From assembly GCF_900107675.1 (NCBI RefSeq), contig NZ_FNRI01000007.1, positions 119,268 through 183,267 of the forward strand: 64,000 bases of DNA, written 5' to 3'. Source of the DNA: Alistipes timonensis JC136 (GTDB taxonomy: Bacteria; Bacteroidota; Bacteroidia; Bacteroidales; Rikenellaceae). The number at the start of each line of letters is the position of its first letter. Position 1 is the first letter of the stretch. Positions 33,153-42,200 of this stretch are shown in pieces. The position numbers and the translations under genes are program-made. The notes under the pieces were generated by a model. That model was given only the letters and a program-made list of their open reading frames with translations, was not told where the DNA came from and did no database searches.

Positions 33153-36100
33153 TCACGCTCCGGGTTTCGCATGCCGGCGCCGGTACTCGCCGGGCGAAGC
33201 GCCGTGATACTCCTTAAACTGGCGGCTGAAGTGGTTCGGATTGCAGTAACCCAGTTTATAGGAGATTTCCGACGCGGTCATCGCCGTCGTCCGGAGCCAT
33301 TCGGCCGCCTCGCGCATTTTGATCTGCAGGATAAAATCCGAAGGCGTCCGGTCGGTCAGCCGTTTGATGCTGAGATAGAGCTGCGTGCGGCTGATATTCG
33401 CAAAACGCGCCAGCTCGTTGACCGACAGCCCCGGATCGTCGAGATGGGCATGGATGTAATCCGTCACCGAGAGAATGAACCGTTCATCGGTGTTGTTCAG
33501 CTCGGGAGTCGTGATCCCGACACTGCCCGCCGTCATGTAATAGTCGCGCAGCACGTCCTTCGTCCGTAGCAGGTTGTTCAGCCGCAGGAACAACTCCTGC
33601 AGGTTGATCGGCTTCTGGAACATGGCGTCGGCACCGCATTGCAACGCCCGGATGCGGTTCTCGCCCGAAAGTTCGAAACTCTCCAGGATCACCGGGATAT
33701 GGCGCGTGCGGTTCGAGTTCTTAATCATGCTGCACAGGTCGAAGCCGTTCGTGTCGGCAAGCTGCATGTCACTGATCACCACGTCGATGCTCTGGGATTT
33801 GAGCAACAGCAACGCCTCATCGCCCGTCGCGGCGCTCGACACGTGAAAATGTTTCTGCAGGCGCTTTTCCAACACCCGCTTCGAATCCGCATCGTTCTCT
33901 ACAAGCAGGATACGGAACTTACGGTGCCCCTCGGCATCGAGGAACCGGGGCTGGGAGACATCCTCGAAATAACTCGTATTGTCGACGATCCGCCCGACGA
34001 TGCCCGTCGCGGCATCGGGCCGTTCGGTCACGGCCCCGTCATCCTGTCCGACGGCCATCTCCACCCGGAAAACATTGCCGCGCTGCGGCACCGACTCCAC
34101 CGAAAGACGGATGTCGAACAACCGGGCGATACTCTTCACCAACGCCAGTCCGATACCGCCATTGGGCAGCCCCGCCGAGTTGTAGGGCTGGAAAATGGCC
34201 TTTTTCTGCTCTTCGGTCAGGCAGGGGCCGCTGTTGAACAGTTCGATAACAGCCAGCCGCCCATCGAACGTGAGTTTAAGGGTGCTTTCACCGCCCGGCT
34301 GCACCGATTTGAACGAGTTGTCGAGCAGGTTGCCCACCAGCATCTCCATCTTGGCGGCATCGAAAAGCATCGGCAGCGACTCCACCCCGGCATGAAATCC
34401 GTGCGTGATCTGCTTGCGGTTGTAGAGGGGCACGAAAGTCTCGTAGATATTGCGCAGGAAAGGCACCAGGTCGTATTTGCGGATCGAAACCGAGATATTC
34501 CGCGACTCGATGTTCCGGAAGTCCAACAACTGATTGACCAGGAAATCGAGCCGTTCGATGTTGCGCCGGAAAATCGCCGAATCGCTTCCGGCATCGCCGT
34601 CCGGCGGCGGCAGCACGCTGTCCTGCAAGGTCGAAATCACCGACAGCGGCGTTTTGAACTCGTAGGAAATGCAACTGAAAAAATCCAGCTTCATGGCATT
34701 GATCCGGTCGCGGGTCTCGCGCTCGCGGCGGGCCTGCTCGACCAGTCCACGGGCATGCCGCTGCCGCCGCACCAACCGTACGAACTGCCAGACGACGAAT
34801 CCCAGCACCAGCAGGTAGAGCGCAATCATCCATCCGCTGAGCAGCACGGGCGGCCGGACCCGGAGTGCGATCCGCTTCTCGGCCAGCACCTCGCCGTCGT
34901 CCGACACCAGCCTTACCGACAACTCGTAACGACCGGTGGGCAGTCCCGTGTAGGTGATCTCACCCTGCGGCCCCAGCTCGTACCAGTTGTCGTCGAAATT
35001 CTCCAACCGGTAGAGGCACGAATAGGGAGCCGTGCGGAAAATGTCATAGTCGATCACGGAGACCTCAAAGGTCAGGAAGGTCTGCTTGTGGGCCAGCGTG
35101 ATCTCCTGCGTGTCGTTGACGGGGAATTTCAGCACGCCGCCCCCGATCTCCACGGGCTTGTTGAAGAGTTTCAGCCCGGAGATGAAGAGCGTCGGTTGCT
35201 GCCGGAGGTCACCCTCCAGCTTCGCAGGCCAGAAGCAGACCAGTCCGCTCGTCGTTCCGAAGCAAATCTCGCCCTCGCGGCCCACATATCCGGACCTGAC
35301 ATTGAATTCATTGATGCCCATGCCTTTGGCAAGACTGAAACGGCGCAGGCGGCTGGCCGTGTCGAGCCGGAACAGGTCGTTTCCCGCCGCCAGCCACAGA
35401 TTGCCGGCGGCGTCGCCCTGCATCCCGACGATCCCGCTTTTGATCCGAGGATGGTCCTGCACGGCCGGGGTGAAGCGCCCCTCTTCGAACCGCCATACGT
35501 CGCCCTTGGTCGTTCCCAACCACAGACAGCCGTCGCCGTCCATCCAGCCGCACTGGAGATAGGGCCGAAGCTCCTCCGTGGCGGGCACCGGGTATTCCGA
35601 CATCCGGCCCCGCCCGCGGTCATAACACAGCACCGACCCGAAATTGACGAAATAAACCTTATCCCCGTGTGTCAGGACATTGTAAAGGGCAAACTCCTCC
35701 GTCCCGCATTTGCAGACCTGGACAAAGGAATCCGTGGCATAACGGTAGATGTCGACCCCCTTTTCGTGCGCCACGAACAGCGTGTCGGCATTGAGCGGAC
35801 AGAGCAGCTGCACGTTGCCTCCCGAGAGCGACGCCTCATCGCCGGCATGGTGGGTGTAATGGCGGAGCGCCCCGCCGGGGGTCAGGCAGTAGAGGCCGCT
35901 GGAGAGCGATCCCGCCCACAGGTTGCCGCGGACATCGCGCTGCAAGGTGAGGATGTTGTCGTTGATCCCCCGGCTGCGGCTCGAAATGCGCCGCAGGAAA
36001 TTGCCCGACGGATCGAGCACGTTGATTCCCGTACTGTTGGTCGCCACCCACCAGTTCCGCTGTTCGTCACGCAGGATGCCGTTGGCCGCCACGCTCTGCG

Positions 36101-37109
36101 AACGGAGATGCTCCCCGGTCGAGCCGAGCGTATAGTACTCCACCCCGGAATCGAGACCGCCGACCGAGAACAACCCCGAGAAATAGGTTCCCAGCAGCAT
36201 GTCCTGCCGGCGGGTCCGGAAGATGGAAACCACGGTGTTGAGCACGGCATTGTCGTTGTGCTCGCAGACATAATTGCAGAAAAAATCGTTGTTATAGTCG
36301 TAAACCGAAACGCCGTTGTTATGGCCGATCCACAACCGGTCGTAACGGTCTTCGCTCAGGCTGGCGATGTTCTCGATCTCCGGAACGCCGAACTGCCGGG
36401 CAACCTGCTCACGACGGAATTCGTCGGCCACCCGGTTGTAGCGGAAAAGTCCGTCTTTGACAGTTCCGACCCAGACGCATCCTTTCGAATCGGCATAGAT
36501 GCACACCCCCACCAGCGGCGACTGGTCCGCGCTGGAGAGTTCGTAGACGGCCGCCACGCCGAATGTCTCGTCGATCCGGCAGACGCGGTCCTTCGCAAGT
36601 CCCCACAATTGTCCGAACTTGTCGCAACAGAGATAATTGTAGGGAGTATGGTCGGCGACAAGCGTCAGGCGATCGCCGTCGCAGCGAAACAGCCGGGTCT
36701 GCGTTTTGAGCAGGATTTCACTGCCGACCTGCAGGATCGTGCGCACATACCCGACATCCTCCCCCTCCCAGGTCAGCCGCGAAAAACAGCCGCCGGCATA
36801 GTCGTAAACCCCGACGAAAAGAGCCGAGCCAATGAATATCCGTTCGCCCGCATCGTACAGCGAACAGATTTCCAATCCGGCAAACTCTTCGATTTTACGC
36901 AGGTGACGGCTGTCGTAAATATCCAACCCCTGCGAAGTCCCGATCCATATCCGACCGTACATATCGTCGCACAATGCCGTGATGCGGTTGCCCGAAAGCC
37001 CGTCGTTGCGGCTCAGGTGTTCGTAGTTCCAGATAATGCCGTCATGCTGGGCCGATGCGGGCGTTTGCAGCAGCAACATCCACGACAAAAGGGTCAGAAG
37101 TCGTCTCAT
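33153..37109 (-). CDS. Hybrid two-component system regulator lacking the phospho-accepting His
   Basis: A 1318-residue inner-membrane regulator of the HTCS type controlling carbohydrate loci. Order: signal peptide (to about SAQ, residue 21); periplasmic beta-propeller repeats (about 25-640, e.g. GRIWIGTSQGLDIYD, NLWLAAGNDLFRLD); Y_Y_Y-like domain (about 660-760); a transmembrane segment near 770 (LSGWMIALYLLVLGFVVWQF); HisKA/HATPase (about 800-1035); receiver (about 1060-1175); AraC-type DNA-binding domain (about 1205-1310). The H-box reads FFSCISYEFKTPL, so Tyr816 replaces the usual His. The ATP site has N-box NLLDNSFK and GIGLAL, but the G1 box is FNSGP. In the receiver the acidic pair is VEND, the phospho-Asp ISDMQL and Lys (QKP) remain, and Ser replaces Thr. 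It diverges from the GH110-led locus it probably controls. Confidence 0.9.
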   Translation of the reverse strand: MRRLLTLLSWMLLLQTPASAQHDGIIWNYEHLSRNDGLSGNRITALCDDMYGRIWIGTSQGLDIYDSRHLRKIEEFAGLEICSLYDAGERIFIGSALFVGVYDYAGGCFSRLTWEGEDVGYVRTILQVGSEILLKTQTRLFRCDGDRLTLVADHTPYNYLCCDKFGQLWGLAKDRVCRIDETFGVAAVYELSSADQSPLVGVCIYADSKGCVWVGTVKDGLFRYNRVADEFRREQVARQFGVPEIENIASLSEDRYDRLWIGHNNGVSVYDYNNDFFCNYVCEHNDNAVLNTVVSIFRTRRQDMLLGTYFSGLFSVGGLDSGVEYYTLGSTGEHLRSQSVAANGILRDEQRNWWVATNSTGINVLDPSGNFLRRISSRSRGINDNILTLQRDVRGNLWAGSLSSGLYCLTPGGALRHYTHHAGDEASLSGGNVQLLCPLNADTLFVAHEKGVDIYRYATDSFVQVCKCGTEEFALYNVLTHGDKVYFVNFGSVLCYDRGRGRMSEYPVPATEELRPYLQCGWMDGDGCLWLGTTKGDVWRFEEGRFTPAVQDHPRIKSGIVGMQGDAAGNLWLAAGNDLFRLDTASRLRRFSLAKGMGINEFNVRSGYVGREGEICFGTTSGLVCFWPAKLEGDLRQQPTLFISGLKLFNKPVEIGGGVLKFPVNDTQEITLAHKQTFLTFEVSVIDYDIFRTAPYSCLYRLENFDDNWYELGPQGEITYTGLPTGRYELSVRLVSDDGEVLAEKRIALRVRPPVLLSGWMIALYLLVLGFVVWQFVRLVRRQRHARGLVEQARRERETRDRINAMKLDFFSCISYEFKTPLSVISTLQDSVLPPPDGDAGSDSAIFRRNIERLDFLVNQLLDFRNIESRNISVSIRKYDLVPFLRNIYETFVPLYNRKQITHGFHAGVESLPMLFDAAKMEMLVGNLLDNSFKSVQPGGESTLKLTFDGRLAVIELFNSGPCLTEEQKKAIFQPYNSAGLPNGGIGLALVKSIARLFDIRLSVESVPQRGNVFRVEMAVGQDDGAVTERPDAATGIVGRIVDNTSYFEDVSQPRFLDAEGHRKFRILLVENDADSKRVLEKRLQKHFHVSSAATGDEALLLLKSQSIDVVISDMQLADTNGFDLCSMIKNSNRTRHIPVILESFELSGENRIRALQCGADAMFQKPINLQELFLRLNNLLRTKDVLRDYYMTAGSVGITTPELNNTDERFILSVTDYIHAHLDDPGLSVNELARFANISRTQLYLSIKRLTDRTPSDFILQIKMREAAEWLRTTAMTASEISYKLGYCNPNHFSRQFKEYHGASPGEYRRRHAKPGA

Positions 37110-37311
37110 GTATCCTCATTTTTCCGAAAGTTAACAATATATATTTGTATTTACAGCGGCCCGTGCTTGCATTTTTGTTCACAGAACCTATATATTCGTT
37201 TAAATCAGCCGGCTCGTTCCGCCGCTAACCCAGCCTGCACGATTTCTTAACATCGGGATAGCCGAAAGTGGCGGAGTTCGGTTACTTTTGTTACAACCGA
37301 AACAACGACCC
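37110..37311 (+). promoter_or_regulatory. Divergent promoter region of the second locus
   Basis: No gene here. On the plus strand there are two -7-like boxes: TATATTTG (37140-37147) and TACTTTTG (37283-37290, 15 bases before the first GH110 ATG). On the minus strand a weaker box, TAACTTTC (37133-37126), could serve the regulator. An AT-rich near-palindrome, ACAATATATATTTGT, surrounds the first box and may be the AraC-domain target. None has a clear -33. Confidence 0.4.
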
Positions 37312-39153
37312 ATGAACCGACTGATCCATCTTATCGCCCTCCTGCTCCTCACGACAACGTTCGAACCGTATGCCGCAGACGCCGCACGCCGCATCGTGCG
37401 GGTGTCCGACTACGGGCTGCAGCCCGGAAGCGGCAGGGACGCCCTGCCGGTCATCCGGCGGATCATCGAGGAAAACGAGGGTGTCCGGGGCTTGCAGATT
37501 CGTTTCGACAAGGGGCGTTACGATTTCTACCCCGATGCGGAGCGGCAGGCCGCCGGCAAGCCGACCACGGTCTTCGCCCTGACGCGGACGGAGAACGTGG
37601 AGATCGACGGCGGCGGATGCGACTGGATCTTCCACGGACTGATGAAGCCCGTGCGGCTCTCGGAGTGCCGCAACACAACGCTCCGCAACGTGCGCATCGA
37701 CTGGCAGCAGCCCTACAACTCGCAGGCGACGATCGTCTCGGCAACGGACACCTATTTAGATATGGAGATCGACGCCGAACGCTATCCCTACGTCGTGGCG
37801 GGCGACTCTCTCGCTTTCGTGGGCGAATACGGCCTGCAACGAATCGTCCCCGAATACACGAACCTCTACGACGGCACGACGCACGAACTGCTCTACCAGA
37901 CACGCGACGTACCGCTGGGCCGCGACATGTTCCGGGCCCGAGTCACCGACCTGGGGAACAACCGGGTGCGTTTCCACTACCGCCCGGCCATGAAACCCGC
38001 CCCGGGAACCGTCGTCGTCTTTTTCCACGGACGCTACATCACCAACGGCATCGAAATCGTCGACTGCCGGCAAACCCGCATCGAGCAAGTGACGATCCAT
38101 CACACGCTGAGCTGCGGCGTCTTCGGCATCCGTTCGCACGACGTTGCGATGGTCGGCCTCGATATCGTGGCCGACGAGCGGTCGGGACGCGTTTTCAGCA
38201 CCATCGCCGACGCCACGCACTTCATCGGCTGCACGGGCGACATCCTGTTCGACGGCTGCACGGTAAGCGGCTCGGGCGACGATTTCACGAATGTCCACGG
38301 CATGTACGCCCCTGTCGCGGAGGTCTGCGGCGAACGCTCCGTGCGGATCACGCCCACGAGCCGCGATCAGGGATTCCGCCCGGGCGAACGAGTCTGGCCG
38401 CTGGATACGGCGACCATGCAGCGCGGCCGCCCGCTGACATCGGCAGGCTCGGAGCGCATCGAGGGTTCACGGGACCTCCTGTTACATTTCCGGGAACCGG
38501 TGGCCGGACGCATTGCTGCGGGGAACATGCTGGAAAACGCGACGCTCTGCCCCCGGCTCACCGTACGCAACTGCCGGATGCTGAAAAAGAACCGAGGCCG
38601 CTCGATTCTGGTGACCACTCCGGCCAAAGTCCTCATCGAAAACAACTATTTCCGGTCGGCCGGGGCCGCGGTCCTCATCGAGGGCGACACGGACCTCTGG
38701 TTCGAATCGGGCGCCGTTTGCGACGTCACGATCCGGAACAATCTTTTCGAAGATTGCTACACCTCGGGCAACAACATCGTCGACGGCCCCTGGGGATGGG
38801 GCGAAGGGGTCATCTCGATTTCACCCTCCTTCCGACCGCAGGACGCCGACGCGGAGGCCTACCACCGCAACATCCGCATCGTGGGGAACACGTTCCGCCA
38901 TTTCGACTGCGCCGTCCTGTTCGCCCGCTCGGTCGAAGGGCTGGAGTTCAGCCGCAACCGCCTCGAACGCACCCGGACCTACGAGCCTTTCTACCGCCCT
39001 TACAACCTCTTTCTGGACGGATGCCGCAAAGTGCGGGTCGAGAACAACGCCTTCGAACCGGATTTTCCGGGACACAACATCGCAATCGAACACATGCACC
39101 CCTCGGAGATCACCCAGCGCGGCGGCCAGCCCCTCGCAATCATCTGCAAATAA
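37312..39153 (+). CDS. GH110 alpha-1,3-galactosidase-like, first copy
   Basis: A 613-residue secreted enzyme (signal peptide to about ADA, residue 25; no lipobox). The frame also opens at a TTG at 37288, but the ATG at 37312 matches the signal peptide. It is a right-handed beta-helix with the GH110 hallmark region: DATHFIGCTGDILFDG followed by GSGDDFTNVHGMY, with the paired acidic residues D323-D324. A later helix turn has NNIVDGPWGWGEG. GH110 enzymes remove terminal alpha-1,3-galactose from blood-group-B-like and linear alpha-Gal glycans. It is the first gene of a ten-gene run (gap to the next 10 bases). Confidence 0.8.
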   Translation: MNRLIHLIALLLLTTTFEPYAADAARRIVRVSDYGLQPGSGRDALPVIRRIIEENEGVRGLQIRFDKGRYDFYPDAERQAAGKPTTVFALTRTENVEIDGGGCDWIFHGLMKPVRLSECRNTTLRNVRIDWQQPYNSQATIVSATDTYLDMEIDAERYPYVVAGDSLAFVGEYGLQRIVPEYTNLYDGTTHELLYQTRDVPLGRDMFRARVTDLGNNRVRFHYRPAMKPAPGTVVVFFHGRYITNGIEIVDCRQTRIEQVTIHHTLSCGVFGIRSHDVAMVGLDIVADERSGRVFSTIADATHFIGCTGDILFDGCTVSGSGDDFTNVHGMYAPVAEVCGERSVRITPTSRDQGFRPGERVWPLDTATMQRGRPLTSAGSERIEGSRDLLLHFREPVAGRIAAGNMLENATLCPRLTVRNCRMLKKNRGRSILVTTPAKVLIENNYFRSAGAAVLIEGDTDLWFESGAVCDVTIRNNLFEDCYTSGNNIVDGPWGWGEGVISISPSFRPQDADAEAYHRNIRIVGNTFRHFDCAVLFARSVEGLEFSRNRLERTRTYEPFYRPYNLFLDGCRKVRVENNAFEPDFPGHNIAIEHMHPSEITQRGGQPLAIICK

Positions 39154-39163
39154 CGTTTAACCC

Positions 39164-41023
39164 ATGAATACGAAACTACTGACCCCGATCCTCGCCGTCC
39201 TGCTCTCACTCTTTGCACAGGGCTGCGGCACGCGCTCTTCGCACATCCGCATCCCGCTCGACGGCCGGACCGACTACACCGCCCAGGTGCGGGAGATCCT
39301 CCGCGCACACCCCGAAGGCCGGCTTACGCTGGAATTCGGACCGGGCGTCTACGACTTCTATCCCGAGCAGGCCGAAGAACAATTCCTGCGCGTATCGAAC
39401 AACGACAACGGGACCAAACGCATCGCATTCCGCATGGAGGGAATGCGCCGTGTCACCGTCTGCGGACACGACACCGAGTTCCGTTTCCACGGCGAACTGG
39501 TTCCCTTCTACATCGACAGCTGCGAGGAGATCACCCTCCGGGGCATCACGCTCGACTACGACGTGCCGTTCGTGCTGGAAGGCCGCGTGATCGCACAGGA
39601 TGCCGCAACGCGCAGCATCGACCTGAAAATCACCAGCGGCAACCCCATCCGGGTCGAGGACGGGGAGCTGATCTTCTCAGGCTACGGCTGGGAGCAGACC
39701 CAGGGCGACAACATCGTCTTCGACCCCCGGACCAACGCCCCCTACTACAACACGGCCCGTTTCCTCCATCCCTACTGGCAGCGGAAACTGACGGCCGCGA
39801 TGCTCGGTCCCGACACCGTGCGGCTGACGGGGTTCCTCTCCCCGGAACTGCCGCCCGTCGGCTCGGTCTACGCCGACAAAGGCCCCTTCCGCAGCAACCG
39901 CCGCTGTCCGGGCATCGTCGTACACCGCACGCGCGACCTGCGAATCGAACGGACGACCGTTCACGCCTCGGGCGCCATGGCGCTGATCTGCGAGAACACC
40001 GAGGACGTGACGCTCGACCAATACGACGTCCGTCTGCGGGAGGGGTCCGGACGCTTCATCTCGGCGTCGGCCGACGCCTCGCATTTCGTCAACTGCCGGG
40101 GTGCGATCCGCTTCGACGGCTGTCTGTTCGAGAACATGCTCGACGACGCCACGAACGTCCACGGAACCTACATGGCCGTCGACACGCTTTCCGGCGACCG
40201 GCTGACCGCCCGCTTCGGGCATGTCCAGCAGCAGGGATTCGACTTCGCCCGCGCCGGCGACACCCTGCGGCTGATCGACCGCATCAGCCTCCGCCCGCTG
40301 GAGACCTTCGTGGCGGCCGAAGCCCGGCCCCTCGGCGACGAGCGGTGGACGATCCGCGCGGCGGGCCCCCTCGCCACCCCGCCGTCGGAACACCTCGCCG
40401 TCGAGAATCCCCGCAACATGCCCGCCGTCGAGATGCGCCGCTGCACGGTGCGCAACAACCGCGCACGGAGCATCCTGATCTCGACACCGCGTCCCGTGAC
40501 GGTCGAGGACAACTGGTTCTCGTCGATGATGGCCGGCGTGCTGATCGCCGGCGATGCCAACTCGTGGTTCGAATCGGGCAGCGTCGGCGACGTCGTCATC
40601 CGCCGCAACACCTTCGTCAACATGGGCACGGGCGGCGAAAATCCCCAATCGGTATTGCAAATCTCGCCCGAAATCCCGACCTCGGGCCGCGGCGGCGACT
40701 TTCACTACCACGGACGCATCGTCTTCGAACAGAACACCGTCCGCACGTTCGACTCGCAGGTGATCTACGCCCTGAGCGCCGACCGGCTGGAGATCCGCGA
40801 CAACCGCTTTATCCAGAGCGACTATCCGCCGATCTTCGGCGGGCTGTCGTACATCGACCTGCAGCACTGCCGGGAGGCCGAGATTTCGGGCAACAGCTTC
40901 GAAGGCGACCGCACGGCCGAGGTGAGCGCCGTCGGCTGCGGCAGCGTCCGGATGGCCCCCGGACAGCCGGGATTCGCCGACGCGACGGTCGAGAAACCCA
41001 ACACCTACTACTACAAACAATAA
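39164..41023 (+). CDS. GH110 alpha-1,3-galactosidase-like, second copy (lipoprotein)
   Basis: A 619-residue beta-helix lipoprotein (lipobox AQGC, Cys21), so it is probably anchored in the outer membrane. The GH110 core is present as SADASHFVNCRGAIRFDG and MLDDATNVHGTYM, with paired acids D327-D328. It resembles its neighbour in overall plan but is clearly diverged, so the two copies probably differ in linkage preference (blood-group-B type against linear), as seen for GlaA/GlaB pairs in Bacteroides. Which is which cannot be told from sequence alone. Confidence 0.8.
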   Translation: MNTKLLTPILAVLLSLFAQGCGTRSSHIRIPLDGRTDYTAQVREILRAHPEGRLTLEFGPGVYDFYPEQAEEQFLRVSNNDNGTKRIAFRMEGMRRVTVCGHDTEFRFHGELVPFYIDSCEEITLRGITLDYDVPFVLEGRVIAQDAATRSIDLKITSGNPIRVEDGELIFSGYGWEQTQGDNIVFDPRTNAPYYNTARFLHPYWQRKLTAAMLGPDTVRLTGFLSPELPPVGSVYADKGPFRSNRRCPGIVVHRTRDLRIERTTVHASGAMALICENTEDVTLDQYDVRLREGSGRFISASADASHFVNCRGAIRFDGCLFENMLDDATNVHGTYMAVDTLSGDRLTARFGHVQQQGFDFARAGDTLRLIDRISLRPLETFVAAEARPLGDERWTIRAAGPLATPPSEHLAVENPRNMPAVEMRRCTVRNNRARSILISTPRPVTVEDNWFSSMMAGVLIAGDANSWFESGSVGDVVIRRNTFVNMGTGGENPQSVLQISPEIPTSGRGGDFHYHGRIVFEQNTVRTFDSQVIYALSADRLEIRDNRFIQSDYPPIFGGLSYIDLQHCREAEISGNSFEGDRTAEVSAVGCGSVRMAPGQPGFADATVEKPNTYYYKQ

Positions 41024-41031
41024 CAACTCCC

Positions 41032-42144
41032 ATGCGCACTTCCACCCTGATCACAGCCCTGTGGCTGATTCTTGCCGCCGCGGGCTGCTCCCGCCCGGAA
41101 TTCCGTCCCGGAGCAGTCTGGACCGACACCGACGGCGCCGTCATCAACGCCCACGGAGGCGGCATCCTCTACGACGAAGGCCGCTACTACTGGTTCGGCG
41201 AACACAAGACCGCAGGCGAGGCGGGCAACCTCGCACAGGTCGGCGTACACTGCTACTCCTCGGAGAACCTCTACGACTGGCGCGACGAAGGCATCGCCCT
41301 GGCCGTGGCTCCCGAAGGCTCGGGCAGTCCGATCGAAAAGGGCTGCATCCTCGAACGCCCGAAGGTGATCCGCAACGCCCGCACGGGCAAATACGTCATG
41401 TGGTTCCACCTCGAGCCCAAAGGGGCCGGTTACACGGGCGCCCTGAGCGGCGTGGCGGTCAGCGACCGTGCAACGGGTCCCTACACCTTCCTGCGGGCCG
41501 GGCGTCCCGACGCCGGGGTCTACCCGGTCAACGCCCTGCCGCAGCATTTCGGCAAGAGCCGCGCCGCGGGGATGCGCTTCGACGGCGGCAGCCTGCCCGA
41601 ACACCCCGACTCGCTGAACCTCGTGGGACGCGACGCCGCGCAGGGCCAGATGGCCCGGGACATGACGCTCTTCGTCGACGACGACGGCCGCGCCTACCAC
41701 ATCTACTCCTCGGAGGAGAACAGCACGCTCCACATCTCGGAGCTGACCGACGATTACCTTGCCCACAGCGGCCGCTACGCGCGGTTCTTCGCCGGACGAT
41801 TCATGGAAGCCCCGGCGCTTTTCAAGCGCGGCGGGCGTTATTACCTGATGATGTCGGGCTGTACGGGCTGGGCCCCCAACGCCGCCCGTTCGGCCGTCGC
41901 CGAGTCGATCTGGGGTCCGTGGCGGGAGCTCGGGAACCCCTGCGAAGGCCCCGGAGCCGAGACCACCTACGATTCGCAGAGCACCTTCGTCGTCCCCGTG
42001 GCGGGCACCGACCGCTTTATCTACATGGGCGACCGCTGGAACCCGGCCGACGCCGCCGACGGACGCTATGTGTGGCTGCCCGTGCGGTTCGAAGGGGACG
42101 GATTCCGCGTCGAATGGTGCGACCGCTGGCGCTGGGAAGAGTGA
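41032..42144 (+). CDS. GH43 family (subfamily 34-like) lipoprotein glycosidase
   Basis: A 370-residue lipoprotein (lipobox AAGC, Cys19) from the ATG at 41032; the frame runs upstream through the GH110 gene but is not coding there. It is a five-bladed propeller with TDGAVINAHGGGILYDEGRYYWFGEHK near the start, ERPKVIRNARTGKYVMWFH, ARDMTLFVDDDGRAYHIYSSEEN and MEAPALFKRGGRYYLMMSG, all typical GH43 blade ends. It resembles the GH43_34 group, which includes beta-galactosidases and galactanases. Beside the alpha-galactosidases, a beta-galactosidase role is likely. Confidence 0.75.
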   Translation: MRTSTLITALWLILAAAGCSRPEFRPGAVWTDTDGAVINAHGGGILYDEGRYYWFGEHKTAGEAGNLAQVGVHCYSSENLYDWRDEGIALAVAPEGSGSPIEKGCILERPKVIRNARTGKYVMWFHLEPKGAGYTGALSGVAVSDRATGPYTFLRAGRPDAGVYPVNALPQHFGKSRAAGMRFDGGSLPEHPDSLNLVGRDAAQGQMARDMTLFVDDDGRAYHIYSSEENSTLHISELTDDYLAHSGRYARFFAGRFMEAPALFKRGGRYYLMMSGCTGWAPNAARSAVAESIWGPWRELGNPCEGPGAETTYDSQSTFVVPVAGTDRFIYMGDRWNPADAADGRYVWLPVRFEGDGFRVEWCDRWRWEE

Positions 42145-42165
42145 CGAACGCAAAACCTACCGCAT

Positions 42166-42198
42166 ATGAAACAAACTTACCAACCTAAAAACCGTTGA
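42166..42198 (+). CDS. Ten-codon mini-ORF in front of SusC
   Basis: ATG at 42166 to TGA at 42198 encodes MKQTYQPKNR and ends 2 bases before the SusC ATG (42201). It may couple ribosome loading to SusC or serve as an A-rich initiation region. The peptide resembles the start of ribosomal protein L34 (MKRTFQPSNR), probably by chance or because both use an efficient A-rich start region. Coding status is uncertain. Confidence 0.25.
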   Translation: MKQTYQPKNR

Positions 42199-42200
42199 AC

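Noticed and set aside
37133..37148. AT-rich near-palindrome as a confirmed HTCS operator
   Set aside because: The repeat is imperfect and such AT-rich sequence is common around Bacteroidetes promoters. I kept it only as a possible site within the intergenic entry.
33639..37250. Plus-strand open frame of about 1200 residues opposite the hybrid two-component gene
   Set aside because: Composition is that of an antisense frame (rich in His, Arg and Gln). The minus strand has all HTCS domains in one frame.
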